A DNA stretch of 64,000 nucleotides, from positions 41,551,717 through 41,615,716 of the forward strand of contig OZ020305.1 of NCBI GenBank assembly GCA_963971305.1. Reading direction: 5' to 3'. This document shows positions 37,201-46,939 of the stretch, one piece after another. Below the pieces are notes generated by a model that was given only the letters and a program-made list of their open reading frames with translations, was not told where the DNA came from and searched no databases. The stretch comes from Arcuatula senhousia. Taxonomy: Eukaryota; Mollusca; Bivalvia; Mytilida; Mytilidae. The position numbers were made by a program, and so were the translations under genes. Positions within the stretch are counted from its first letter, which is position 1; every line of letters begins with the position of its first letter.

Positions 37201-40200
37201 CTCATTTAGCTCTACAAAATTCTCCATAGGGTTGAAGTTGTCAGATGACCCCTTATAGGGGTTACGGCCCCTGAAAAAAGCGATTTTTCATGTTTTTGGC
37301 CTACAGAATGAAAACTATTGCAGATAGAGATTAGCTGTTGCTTGCTTAAATGTTCAGCTCATTTAGCTCTACAAAATTCTCCATAGGGTCGAAGTTGTCA
37401 GATGACCCCTTATAGGGGTTACGGCCCCTGAAAAAAGCGATTTTTCATGTTTTTGGCCTACAGAATGAAAACTATTGCAGATAGAGATTAGCTGTTGCTT
37501 GCTTAAATGTTCAGCTCATTTAGCTCTACTAAAGTCTATATAGGGTTGAAGTTGTCAGATGACTCCTTATAGGGGTTATGGCCCCTTATAGGTGAAAAAT
37601 GGTATTTTTGGCCTATAGAATGAAAACTATTGCAGGTAGAGAAAAGCTGTTGCTTGCTTTAATGTTCAGCTCATTTAGCTCTACAAAAGTACAGGGTCAA
37701 CATCAAGACCAGGTGAGCGATTCAGGCTCCTGGGAGCCTCTTGTTATTAGCTCACCTGGACCGAAGGTCAAGGTGAGCTATTACCATTACTTGGCGTCCG
37801 TCGTCGTCCGCGTCGTCGTCGGCGTCGTCGTCGTCCGTTAACAATTTTTAAAAAATCTTCTTCTCTGAAACTGCTGAACAGAATTTCTTCAAAATTGATA
37901 TGATTGATCCTTAGGGTGTCCTGCACAAAAATTGTGTTCGGTATTTTGATCCGTCAAAAAACATGGCCGCTGTTGCTAAAAATAGACCAGGGGGGTCAGA
38001 CTATTGTCTTCGGCTTATAAATCAAAAAGTATAAGAGATAGAGGAAATCTGAGGCCACGCTACTGATTCAGCATCAAAAGCTCTACTATAGTCTCCATTT
38101 GTTCAAAGTTGTCAGATGACACCTTATAGGGGTTACGGCCCCTTAAAGGTGAAAAATAGCATTTTTTCATGTTTTTGGCCTACAGAATGAAAACTATTGC
38201 AGATAGAGATTAGCTGTTGCTTGCTTAAATGTTTAGCTCATTTAGCTCTACGATAGTCTCTATAGGGTCGAAGTTGTCAGATGACCCCTTATAGGGGTTA
38301 CGGCCCCTTAAAGGTGAAAAATAGCCATTTTTTTGTTTTTGGCCTACAGAATGAAAACTATTGCAGATAGAGATTAGCTGTTGCTTGCTTAAATGTTAAG
38401 CTCATTTAGCTATACGAAAGTTCTCCATAGGGTCGAAGTTGTCAGATGACCCCTTATAGGGGTTACGGCCCCTTAAAGGTGAAAAATAGCCATTTTTCAT
38501 GTTTTTGGCCTACAGAATGAAAACTATTGCAGATAGAGATTAGCTGTTGCTTGCTTAAATGTTTAGCTCATTTAGCTCTACGAAAGTCTCCATAGGGTTG
38601 AAGTTGTCAGATGACCCCTTATAGGGGTTACGGCCCTTGAAAAATAGCGTTTTTTTCATGTTTGGCCTACAGAATGAAAACTATTGCAGGTAGAGAAAAG
38701 CTGTTGCTTGCTTAAATGTTCAGCTCATTTAGCTCTACAAAATTCTCCATAGGGTCGAAGTTGTCAGATGACCCCTTATAGGGGTTACGGCCCCTGAAAA
38801 AACGATTTTTAATGTTTTTGGCCTACAGAATGAAAACTATTGCAGGTAGAGAAAAGTTGTTGCTTGCTTAAATGTTCAGCTCATTTAGCTCTACAAAAGT
38901 ATAGGGTCAACATCAAGACCAGGTGAGCGATTCAGGCTCCTGGGAGCCTCTTGTTGTGTTCTAACATTTCTTGAGCGTAATCCCTTTGTTTAACTAAAGA
39001 TGGGTATCGTATCCCTCTTCATAGATTACCTAAATAATAGAGCATACATTTTGTAACTTGGCCTTCTGTCTCCTTGGTGTATGCAGTCTTTCTCCATTGC
39101 CACATAATTGTGTTAAAATTTCTTTATTCATATTTTAGATTAAGTTAGTTTTATCTTTATTTCCATATAAAAATACTTGAATCATATTTATGGACAACTC
39201 GTATCAGAAAAAAAAACCATGAACGTTTTCTCTTAATTATTCTGGAATTAACTTGCTAACATCATTATTACATTGTATTTATAGGGAAGACTTGAGCAGA
39301 TTCGAGTTTTTAACCCAGTGCATCAAGGAAGGAATGAGAATGCATTCACCGGTTCCTGCAATATCAAGACAGTCTACACGAAAATTAACAGTAGACGGGG
39401 TAACATTTCCAGAGAATACATTATTTAACATTCATGTGTATCTTGTTCATCATAATCCTACTGTATGGAAAAATCCTCACGATTTTGATCCAAGCCGATT
39501 TTCAAAAGCCAACAGCAAGGAGATGGATTCTTTTGCATTTATACCGTTTGCTGCTGGACCAAGGTAAATAATTCTGATTGAAAAGTTTTGTATTTCTAAT
39601 GAATAACTTTATATTATCACCTTTTATCTATTTTATATTGAAAATTTCATATTTGTTATAGACTAGGAAAAAAAAAATAAAAGGATTATTATACATGCTT
39701 GCTCTTATTTCCTTTAGAAATTGTATAGGGCAGCACTTTGCCATGGATGAAGAGAAAACCGTCATTTCAAGAATATTAGAACGGTAAGAAGCAAAAAGGC
39801 ACCAATGGGGCATTGAAGTGTCAAAAGTCCGAAAGGGCAACGACAAAACCGGAAAAAACGAACAAGAACAGCACGAAGAAACACAAAACACAAAATCGAC
39901 CGTAACAAGAGTGAACTTAGGTGCTCCGGAACAGTAAGAACCAGGCATGGGGCGAATTACATTGCAATGTAATGCATTGAATTACCATTACATTGAAAAA
40001 ACTTGCATTGAATTACCATTACCATTACAAGGATTTTGAAAAGAAATGCATTGAATTACCATTACTTTAACTAAGTAATGCATTGAATTACCATTACATT
40101 TTTAAGTGCCGTTAACTTGTTTGCAACATCCATCATACATAAGCAAACTTTGTTTTAAAAGATTACTAATAAAAACTTAATAAGTCAGAACTAATAAACT

Positions 40201-42213
40201 TTTGTATGCTGATACATTGTATGACTTGGCACAAACACAAAACAGAATATTAAAAAAGTTGCTAAGCAAAAGCTTTGTTTCAAAGAACTAAAGCATCTTT
40301 TTCAATGTAAATTTTTTTTATAATTACAAATACCAAAACGCAAGTATAAACGGTTAATTTGGATATGCTATATATCGATATTTCAAGGAGTAACCTCTCA
40401 TCAGTAGCATTTAAACCAGAACATTGGAAGGTCAAAATCCAAAACAGTTGAAAACGAAAAGTACTCAAAACCAAAACGTTCGAACAAGGAAGCCAAATCC
40501 AGCACCGAGGATATCGACCATGTGCATTACAAGGAAAGAAACCTGGTGTTTTCATCAATTTTGAATTTAACAATCGGAAATTTCAGTGACAATATATTAG
40601 AAATTTTATGGTAATTCGTGTCAGACAAGTCTGACCACCAGGCTTGTGATTACCCTCGGGGACCTCTGGTCCACCAGCAGCGGTTATCGCCCAGTGGTTT
40701 CAAAATTACAAATACCAAAACGCGGGTATAAACGGTTAATTTGGATATGCTATATATCGATATTTCAAGGAGTAACCTCTCATCAGTAGCATTTAAACCA
40801 GAACATTGGAAGGTCAAAATCCAAAACAGTTGAAAACGAAAAGTACTCAAAACCAAAACGTTCGAACAAGGAAGCCAAATCCAGCACCGAGGATATCGAC
40901 CATGTGCATTACAAGGAAAGATATAAATCATGCCATGAACAAAACAATGTATGGAAAAATAGGAGTTTAAAAAATATATGTTTATAACTCATATATTAAA
41001 GAATATTGTTCATAACTCATGTATTGAAGAATATTATTCATAAAAAAACATATGCTCATAACTCATATATTGAAGAAGATTATATAATGAATAGGCATAG
41101 TTTGTTGAAAAGCCAGCTTGTGATCTGTACAAAAATAAGATTGTAAAGCAAAGCAGTTGTAAAGTGAATTTAAAGCATTCTAGAAATAATTGCAAAGATT
41201 TTATCATTTTTGTCAAGGAAGATCGATAACATGGTATTACTGAATGAGGATTAACAATCGAAAAATATGTTATTTTTGCATGTTCTATTGGGTAATTTGA
41301 AATTCATTTGCCAATTCAACACTCTTGGTTCATGGTCAACTTTCTTCTGTTAAAGATATATACTATAAACATTATAAATAAAAATAAATAATTTAATTAA
41401 TATTTTTAACTTGAAGCCATTTAATATTGACAGGAGATTTGTTTTGACACTCTGATTAAGTTGTTTTTACAACAGTGTCAAAAGAAAATATTTAGTTATT
41501 TTATGTTTGTATGTCTTCAATTCAATTTTTTTAGAACAATATGTTTTATGATTTCACCTGCTATAAAATGTTGAAAATTTTACTGACCCTTCTTCATTTT
41601 CACATTTTATAATAGTAATGCAATGTAATTCATTTGTAATTCATGAATTACATGCATTTTTGAGAAAGAAATGCATTGAATTACCATTACATGTAATGCA
41701 AAAAATGGTGCATTACACATTACATTGAATTACTTGAAAAAATGTAATGCATTGCAATGCATTACCATTACACATTTGCATTACCCCATGCCTGGTAAGA
41801 ACTCACATGTGTTTTTGAATTTTACTTGTTGTGTATCTCTCAATGTTTTAAGGCTGTGATCATTGGAGAAAAGAACTTTGGTTTTTTAGCCTTAAATCAT
41901 ATGTGGAATAACAGTGTACGTTTTATACACAACATCCACGAAAAATAATTTTAATTTATAAATGTAAAGTACTTTAACAGAAATCAAATGCTAAATTGCT
42001 CATTATGCATATGTAACTTCTTATCAGCAGCATTTGAATCGACAAGTCGCTAAATCGTTTGATGTAAAGGCCTTGACGTTTGTTTTTGATCACGATTGAA
42101 TATTTTTCTTCAGGTTTACACTAGAACTGGATCCAAAACATCATATTCAGCATCAGATGGCTATGATAATGAGAGCAAAAAATGGCATCAAATGCTATGC
42201 TAAAAGGCGATGA
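25261..42213 (+). CDS. Cytochrome P450, CYP4 type (CYP A)
   Basis: Eleven exons: 25261-25431, 30310-30457, 31057-31238, 31685-31809, 32948-33010, 34740-34863, 35285-35414, 35741-35867, 39285-39563, 39718-39783, 42114-42213. All introns are GT-AG and the 1515-nt reading frame stays open, giving 504 residues, the usual CYP4 length. Residues about 5-30 form the ER membrane anchor. Seen in order: [14 protein letters not shown] (helix C), the I-helix [12 protein letters not shown] with Glu314, ExxR as E372-G-M-R375, DPSRF, and the heme loop FAAGPRNCIG with Cys452. CYP4 enzymes are ER monooxygenases, typically fatty-acid omega-hydroxylases, and Glu in this I-helix position forms an ester with heme; the substrate here is not known. 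It is the paralogue of CYP B. The gene spans 17 kb because several introns hold mobile elements. No defect is seen in the coding sequence. Confidence 0.95.
25809..28845. mobile_element. CACTG-ended DNA transposon remnant in CYP A intron 1
   Basis: Inverted ends begin CACTGTATGGAAAGAGCGAA at 25809 and, on the other strand, at 28845. The first 49 bp are identical and similarity extends to about 66 bp. The flanks share TATAT on both sides, so the target duplication is TAT or longer (low complexity prevents an exact call). Motifs of the type TTTCTGTGC and TGTAGTTTATT recur internally near 26240, 26530 and 28380. CACTR termini, subterminal repeats and a 3-bp duplication are features of CMC/EnSpm elements, so that class is inferred. 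No transposase frame remains. It makes up over 60% of this intron. Confidence 0.68.
27432..28255. mobile_element. MITE-like element nested in the CACTG element
   Basis: The ends carry GTTAACGAAGGTGTCCTAG (from about 27444) and its imperfect inverse near 28231-28249. Between them are repeated AGGATG/CATCCT blocks (TCTAAGGATGG, TAAGGATGGTCC) on both arms, so the element can fold. No coding sequence is present. The exact ends and target duplication could not be fixed. Confidence 0.45.
28963..29335 (+). mobile_element. Tandem-repeat-type element, family e (short)
   Basis: GTCTCGCCTGC (28963-28973) is perfectly inverted as GCAGGCGAGAC (29319-29329). A (CCG)n microsatellite lies at about 29262-29287. 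The 3' hairpin has a TTGTC..CGC / GCG.GACAA stem. Only one monomer-like unit is present. It has the same architecture as families a-d. Confidence 0.55.
29430..29720 (-). repeat. R2 dispersed repeat copy in CYP A intron 1
   Basis: Contains GTGCTGGATTTGG, TCGTTCAAACG and GAGGTTACTCCTTGAAATA, matching the reverse complement of the R2 block at 40327-40548. Confidence 0.55.
32140..32390. repeat. R1 dispersed repeat in CYP A intron 4
   Basis: Shares GAAGCAAAGAGGCACCAATG, GTCAAAAGTCCGA, GCACGAAGAAACACAAAA and GTGAACTCAGGTGCTC with 39788-39933. Partial copies occur at 15365-15600, 46063-46270 and 47280-47345. The block GATATAGGTCATGCGATATA occurs just before it (about 32113) and again past the adjoining reverse-transcriptase relic (about 32800). 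Confidence 0.6.
32413..32775 (-). pseudogene. Retroelement fragment, region C-terminal to reverse transcriptase
   Basis: A 120-residue open stretch on the minus strand contains [35 protein letters not shown] and a [15 protein letters not shown] block. I recognise this as the conserved region that follows the RT core in a widespread animal retroelement family (pattern from memory, class uncertain). It is antisense within CYP A intron 4, has no RT core attached, and is a fragment. The open frame suggests a fairly young insertion. Confidence 0.6.
34250..34680. repeat. Tandem repeat in CYP A intron 5
   Basis: About three diverged copies of a 150-185 bp unit, each with TTCGTAACAG, CAACTA.TCACAGCC and TCAGGTCTGTC blocks. 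Part of a related unit is at about 5975-6070. CYP B has no equivalent in its intron 5. Confidence 0.6.
35973..35986. repeat. 14-base G run next to a T-rich tract
   Basis: A run of 14 G directly follows about 45 bases of T with scattered G in CYP A intron 8. This homopolymer junction is a likely spot for assembly error or length variation. Confidence 0.9.
36531..37745 (+). mobile_element. Tandem-repeat element, family c, copy in CYP A intron 8 (first of two)
   Basis: The 5' end folds perfectly: AGCTCACCTGGACC, loop GAA, then its inverse. A (GTC)n microsatellite follows at about 36578-36642, then about five monomers of roughly 157 bp containing CCCCTTATAGGGG and TTGCTTGCTTAAATGTTCAG. The 3' end has CCAGGTGAGCG (inverse of the 5' end), then hairpin AGGCTCCTGGGAGCCT and CTTGTT. 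This is the cleanest example of the architecture in the window. Helentron-associated (pearl/HINE-like) identity is inferred. Confidence 0.75.
37749..38955 (+). mobile_element. Tandem-repeat element, family c, second head-to-tail copy
   Basis: Begins 3 bp after the end of the previous copy, in the same orientation, with the same 5' hairpin (one mismatch), (GTC)n run, about six monomers and 3' hairpin AGGCTCCTGGGAGCCT. End-to-end insertion of this kind is expected for rolling-circle-type elements. Confidence 0.75.
39788..39933. repeat. R1 dispersed repeat starting at the CYP A exon 10 donor
   Basis: The donor of exon 10 is GTAAG at 39784-39788, and the R1 block AGCAAAAAGGCACCAATGGG begins at once. 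The repeat therefore inserted within a few bases of the splice site without destroying it. It is itself split by the hAT-like element. Confidence 0.6.
39942..41794. mobile_element. Non-autonomous hAT-like element in CYP A intron 10
   Basis: The ends are CAGGCATGGGG and its exact inverse CCCCATGCCTG, flanked by a perfect 8-bp duplication GTAAGAAC (39934-39941 and 41795-41802). Terminal CAGG and an 8-bp duplication are the hAT signature. Both subterminal regions are packed with variants of TGCATTGAATTACCATTAC in both orientations, likely transposase-binding arrays. There is no transposase frame. It inserted into an R1 repeat and contains two R2 copies. Confidence 0.85.
40327..40921. repeat. Two near-identical R2 copies in direct orientation inside the hAT-like element
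   Basis: Segments from about 40327 and about 40707 agree over some 210 bp with only a few differences, including the blocks CGAGGATATCGACCATGTGC and AGGAGTAACCTCTCATCAG. They are separated by about 165 bp. The near identity points to a recent local duplication. Confidence 0.75.
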
Positions 42214-42522
42214 AGAATCTCTTAGCATCAATAATATATTTGAATTAGGTTTACCAGAACTGCTAAAATGCTAATCAGAATTTGATCACACTCTTAATTT
42301 TATCTGAATAACGATGTGTATTTGTTAAAAAAATGATGCACACAGATACAAAGGACTCTTTTGTTGTAACCAATAGCTTATACAAATGAGTATCATAGGT
42401 GAAAGAGAACAAAACAAACAGATAAAAAACTATCGAACCCTGTATGTAATTATTCAGCAATGAAGTAGGAATATCAGTGATTGAGTCAATCTTGTCCCCT
42501 TTATGGTTGTAAATTATGTTTG

Positions 42523-42528
42523 AATAAA
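42523..42528 (+). terminator. Candidate poly(A) signal of CYP A
   Basis: AATAAA about 310 bp after the stop codon at 42211-42213, in the correct orientation and before the convergent pseudogene starts. Confidence 0.4.
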
Positions 42529-42742
42529 TAGAATATTAAAAAAGCTTACAAAAAATTGTATTTTTAAAAATCTTTATTTGTGACAAAAAAAATACAAATA
42601 AAAATGATCGTACTGACACCATCAATGACCATGACTGGCGAAATTGATACTTTGTCAAATATTAGTTTTGATGAAGCAGAAACTGTTGACTAATCATAAT
42701 ATCTTGTCATAATCTTCATGCCTCAAAATTACAGTATAATTT

Positions 42743-43916
42743 CCCTTACAAAACACTAATGTCTGCTGTAAGCCTGCCGCAAGTCTGCAGTAAGCTTGCA
42801 GCAAACTTTTTAGTTCGCAGAAAGAAAAGATAATAGTTCGCAGATGTTTGCGGCTACCTGCAAACTTTCTGCGAGTTTGCCGTAAATCTGCAGCAAATAA
42901 TACAAAGTTTGCAGATATGCAGGAAAAGTTAACTGTTTGCAGCAAGTTTGCAGCAATTGATAATTTTAACCCTGGTACACTTGATGATGTCATCTATGAC
43001 ATCATCAGTTTTGAAGGCAAAGATTCTTCTAATGGAAGTTCACATGTTATGAGCTCAAATCAGTATTTTAAAAGGATTTAATGGTGTACATTTTGAAAGA
43101 TGAAGATAATGTAAGTAAAATAATATTATTCTTGCAATATGACATGCAAATAAGCTAAATTCCTTGCCAATTTTTACTCCAAGGTTGCATACATGTATAT
43201 GGATGAATTATTATCTTTTTAAGGTAGAGATATGCAAACAAATGAAAAATGAATGGCATTTTTATCAGTTTAAGAGTTCAAATTTTAGAATTGGCAGTTT
43301 TAGAAGGTCCTCTTATTTTTAAGGTACATGTATAGTTCTTTCCACTTTTCTACAACAGTATTATATAGTTCTCATCTGCTGTTGTTTTGTTATTTTCTGT
43401 TTTCAATTTTCAAATCATTGATAATTTGATGGTTCACATCTTGAATAATTTTTATTAAATAGATTTTTTCATGCTTGAAAAAAATGTCTTATGCATGCAA
43501 ACTAAAGACCATATATGTATAATTAAATTTTGTCATACATGTATCACTTAATATAAATTGTTCATTCATGCAGATTTACTGCAACATCTGAGGAAAATGT
43601 CCATATAAGGTTATGAAGAGTTTGCAGCAGACCTGCTGCAAACCTAATTTGCATGGTAAAAAGTCGCAGCAGACTTACGGCAAAGTTCGCAGAAAACTTG
43701 CTGCAGGTTTGCAGCTAGCTGCGATGTTCGCGAGAGTTTGCAGGTGAATGCCCATATAAGGTCAAAGAATTTATCTGCTGCAGACTTGCCGCAAACCTAA
43801 TTTGCATGGTAAAAAGTCGCTGCAAGTCTGCAGCAGACAGTTTACCGCTAATTTACAGCAACTTTGCTGCAGATCAGCGGCAACAGGTTGCGGAAGACCT
43901 CTTTTTTTGGTAAGGG
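42743..43916. mobile_element. GC-motif-rich inverted-repeat element inserted in the pseudogene
   Basis: Begins CCCTTACAAAA and ends with the inverse type TTTTGGTAAGGG. Comparison with the intact gene shows these are the insertion boundaries, with only one or two duplicated T at the site. Both arms (42760-42960 and 43615-43890) are dense in GCAGCAAGTTTGCAG-like motifs in both orientations. Near the left arm is a perfect dyad TGATGATGTCA, TCTA, TGACATCATCA (42982-43007). There is no transposase frame. Superfamily unassigned. Confidence 0.65.
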
Positions 43917-44062
43917 TTAGCAAGACATTAGCTTGTCATCAAATGTTTTTCGAGGGTTCTGCTTACACCTACAGTTCATAATCTAGGGATTGCTTCAATT
44001 TCCTTTCGTTGCGAACCTTCATTTTCTTGACGTGCTCCTCCGTCAACTTTGGTGACAGATCT

Positions 44063-44209
44063 CAAAAACGGATTTAGGACCCGCCTGTCGGGCGTGCACC
44101 TTCTCGTTTGACAGGAACATTTGGATAGGAATTGTGTGAAACAAGAAGTCCAAGAAGATTCTATTAAATTGCGCGTCCTCCCGTTTGAAAATTTCTGGAT
44201 CCGCCATAG
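44063..44209. mobile_element. 147-bp short insertion element with 5-bp target duplication
   Basis: Bounded by GATCT on both sides (44058-44062 and 44210-44214); the intact gene has a single GATCT at this point. The insert has CTCGTTTGACAGGAA and TTTCTGGATCCGCCA and resembles part of 5440-5580, so it is a member of a short dispersed family. Confidence 0.75.
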
Positions 44210-44892
44210 GATCTGATATTCCATACACGCCCGTAGAATTGCATTCAAACACTGTTAAAATGTTACCCACTTATAAGTCTTTTTTAAGGTCTACCATTGG
44301 ATTTGTCGACTTCAGAAGCCTTATGACAGGATTGTGTGCCGACATCATTTTTGTAGCGCTATGGAGTGACTGATGATACATGTCATCCAACTAAAATGCA
44401 ATTCCATAAAAATATGCAACAATTCCTGAGAGTATTGCAACATAACATTAAAAGAATAGAGAATTAAGGATTATTTTATAAAGAATACAGAATAGAGGAC
44501 ACTCCTATCCATACCCTCATGATACAAATCATTCACTCAAAATGTAATTTTCTATTAAAATGGAACAATAGATTTCTTGTGTTAATGAAACAAGACACTT
44601 TTATCTTTTTGGCAAATAACTCCGGAGCACACAAAAGTTCATTGTGAGTTATATTTAAAATTGACCGGAATTCTTTCCATTTATAAGTGTTTCATAATGC
44701 GAGGGAGAACAACCACTTTTTTCAACATACTAGTAGATAAGTGGTCTGACAGTATGTCATTCAAGCAATTAACCCCTAAATAGAATAACATCAACATGAT
44801 CTTCTCAGTACATGAGACAGTCGCATTATATTTAGACGGACATGATTTTCAATAATATCCACTAATACAGTTTTTCCACCGGTATTTGGACA

Positions 44893-46929
44893 CCTCGGCC
44901 ACACTTTATTTCGTCCATAGGAAGTCTCGGCCATATGACTCCTCGGTCGTAGACACTTCGGCCATACATGTCTCGGCCATACTATATAAATCTCAGGTGT
45001 ATATATAGGGACTTAGTCTATATTCTTAGTAACTGATTTTTTTTCAAATGTATAAATCGAATTGCCTTAACTGACAGATTATATGATATTTTAAAAATAA
45101 ACAAAAATGAATGAAGGAATAAGTATAAAAGGCAGATGTAAAAAGCATGATACGGCGGCCTATGACATATTATTATGATATTTATTTTTATTAATTTGAA
45201 CAATTATGCACAGTTGATAGATTTTAGGCACAATTTTCAATTTAGACTAGATTTGCATCTCCCTTTTTTTTCAGCGTAAAATAAAATCGGGAAAATATTC
45301 TCTTTAGTATTTTCATGAAACATTATTTTCTATTAAAACATCATCAATGTGGTATAATGATACTTATCCTGTCTGGTCTGGTTATATTCGCTATTGCATA
45401 TAATACAGAGAACTGTTTTTGCTTACGGTGACCGTAAAAAAACTAATACATGTCTAGGTCATCAACCGTCTTTTAGACACCTTTATTTTTTTTAAATTCT
45501 TTAACTTATAAGTCATAAGACACACAAAGAAGGGGCATGAGAGTTCCAAGTAGTTCTCAAATGACACGAGTTTTCCAGAAATCAAGTGGAATTTATTCTA
45601 GTCTAAGACCCATAAAATTTGCCATTAAAATTCGATGCATAGTGTTTGGCTAATTATTTCTTAATTGAATTATTATATTCGGCCTGACTGTTGTTTTAGA
45701 TGATTATCGAAGCCATGTTGTTTGTGACACACGCTAACACTTGATTGAATTTCAATTTAAAACAATTAGTATGGTCATTTACTCGAACTCGACACATCCA
45801 ATACTCAAATGCATATTGCAAGGAAATTTGGATGAAAATTATCATGCTACAACAAAGTTATGTGTTCATTGGTTTATATGTCTGTTATGGCTATTAGAAT
45901 TAACGAACATATTTAAAAAGATTGCTAGAAACATCTATTTTTCGTGTCATCTTTTCTATCTTGGTTTTGGTGGAGGCTATTTTGATTAGAGTCTGAACAA
46001 AGAACTATATATATAGATCTAATTCCTTTGTCTGAATAAATAACAATTCTTAAGGAATACCAATGGCCTTTTTTTATGGGGGTCGCACAAATAAATTGGA
46101 AGTTGAAGAAAAAATAAGAGGAACAAACAACAACAGCAAAAAAAAAAAAAACAAAAAAATACACACACACACACACCGAACGAAGCAACAAAATTACCGG
46201 CAATCAGCCACACCGACTCGAGTCGGCACGAGGGTAAATTCAGGTGGTCCAGAGATGAACCCGCATCGTTTCGAAATTAATTGGAAAAAAAATCGTTTAA
46301 CGAAACGGACAAAATGACACTACGTTACCAACCCTTGAAGAAAATCTGAATTTATATATATAGAAATGGATCCATTATTTATGCAGGTTATTTGAACTAA
46401 AATAGCTTTCTGTAAATGAGACAAGGTTGAAATTGATTATAGATAAAGAGGTAGTATACTTGAGATAATTTAACTATTTAGTTTTAATTTTCTCAGAGTA
46501 TACCTACTACACGAACGGCGTTCGGAGAGCGTCGAATCTTTCAATATAACATATTTTAATAGTATTTGTCGCTTTACTTGCTACCATAAAATCAATTTAA
46601 TTCATTTTATATTATTTTCCATGCGAACTTTTTTCATTTTTGGAAGAAGAACTAAGTACGTTTCATCTTAATACACTTACAAATATCATAGACCTGTAAC
46701 TAGTAAAATTATCTAATATACAGGTCTAGATGCCAATAGTACAAATCAATTTGTCAAAATATTCATAAGAATAACCCCTAACTGAGAAAATTATAACTCT
46801 AAGCCCGAGTCCCATTTTTAAAACCATGGCCGAAGTGTCCTTATACAGTATGGCCGACCTATACTAGGGCCGACGTGTCTATGGACGATGTGTCCGTGGC
46901 CGAAGTCATAGTATGGACGAGGTGTCCCT
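44893..46929. mobile_element. Element with inverted arrays of a CTCGGCCAT motif
   Basis: The left end (44893 to about 44995) has GGACACCTCGGCCA and then about six TCGGCCAT-like motifs spaced 14-17 bp. The right end (about 46825-46929) has the same array inverted, ending TGGACGAGGTGTCC. The interior holds an R1-like copy (46063-46270) and AT-rich DNA with no transposase frame. The target duplication is not clear (possibly TA). Classified as a TIR element by structure only. Confidence 0.5.
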
Positions 46930-46939
46930 AAAGCTTTCC

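Larger units (their letters stand above)
42638..44410 (-). pseudogene. Decayed last exon of an SMPDL3-like phosphodiesterase
   Basis: Three blocks align collinearly with the last exon of the intact gene at 60130-60656: 42638-42742 to about 60165-60270, 43917-44062 to about 60271-60417, and 44210-44410 to about 60418-60656. Shared landmarks include TTTTGATGAAGC, CAACTTTGGTGACAGATCT, CCAGGATTGTGTGC-like text and ATGGAGTGACTGA. The copy is cut by two insertions (42743-43916 and 44063-44209), has internal deletions, and retains no continuous frame. No counterparts of the upstream exons were found. It sits tail-to-tail after CYP A exactly as the intact gene follows CYP B, so it is the lost partner in the first duplicated unit. 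Confidence 0.85.

Noticed and set aside
36531..38955. Regular direct repeats that might suggest a CRISPR array
   Set aside because: Monomers are about 157 bp with no unique spacers, lie in an animal intron, and end in transposon-type hairpins.
14486..40931. Conserved peptide [18 protein letters not shown] in minus-strand frames at 14.5, 40.3 and 40.65 kb
   Set aside because: The frames sit in copies of the R2 dispersed repeat, and conservation is of the DNA repeat. Frames differ in length and there is no start or splice context.
44043..44248. Minus-strand frames of 75-90 codons
   Set aside because: They run across the phosphodiesterase pseudogene and its 147-bp insertion; no continuous family frame.
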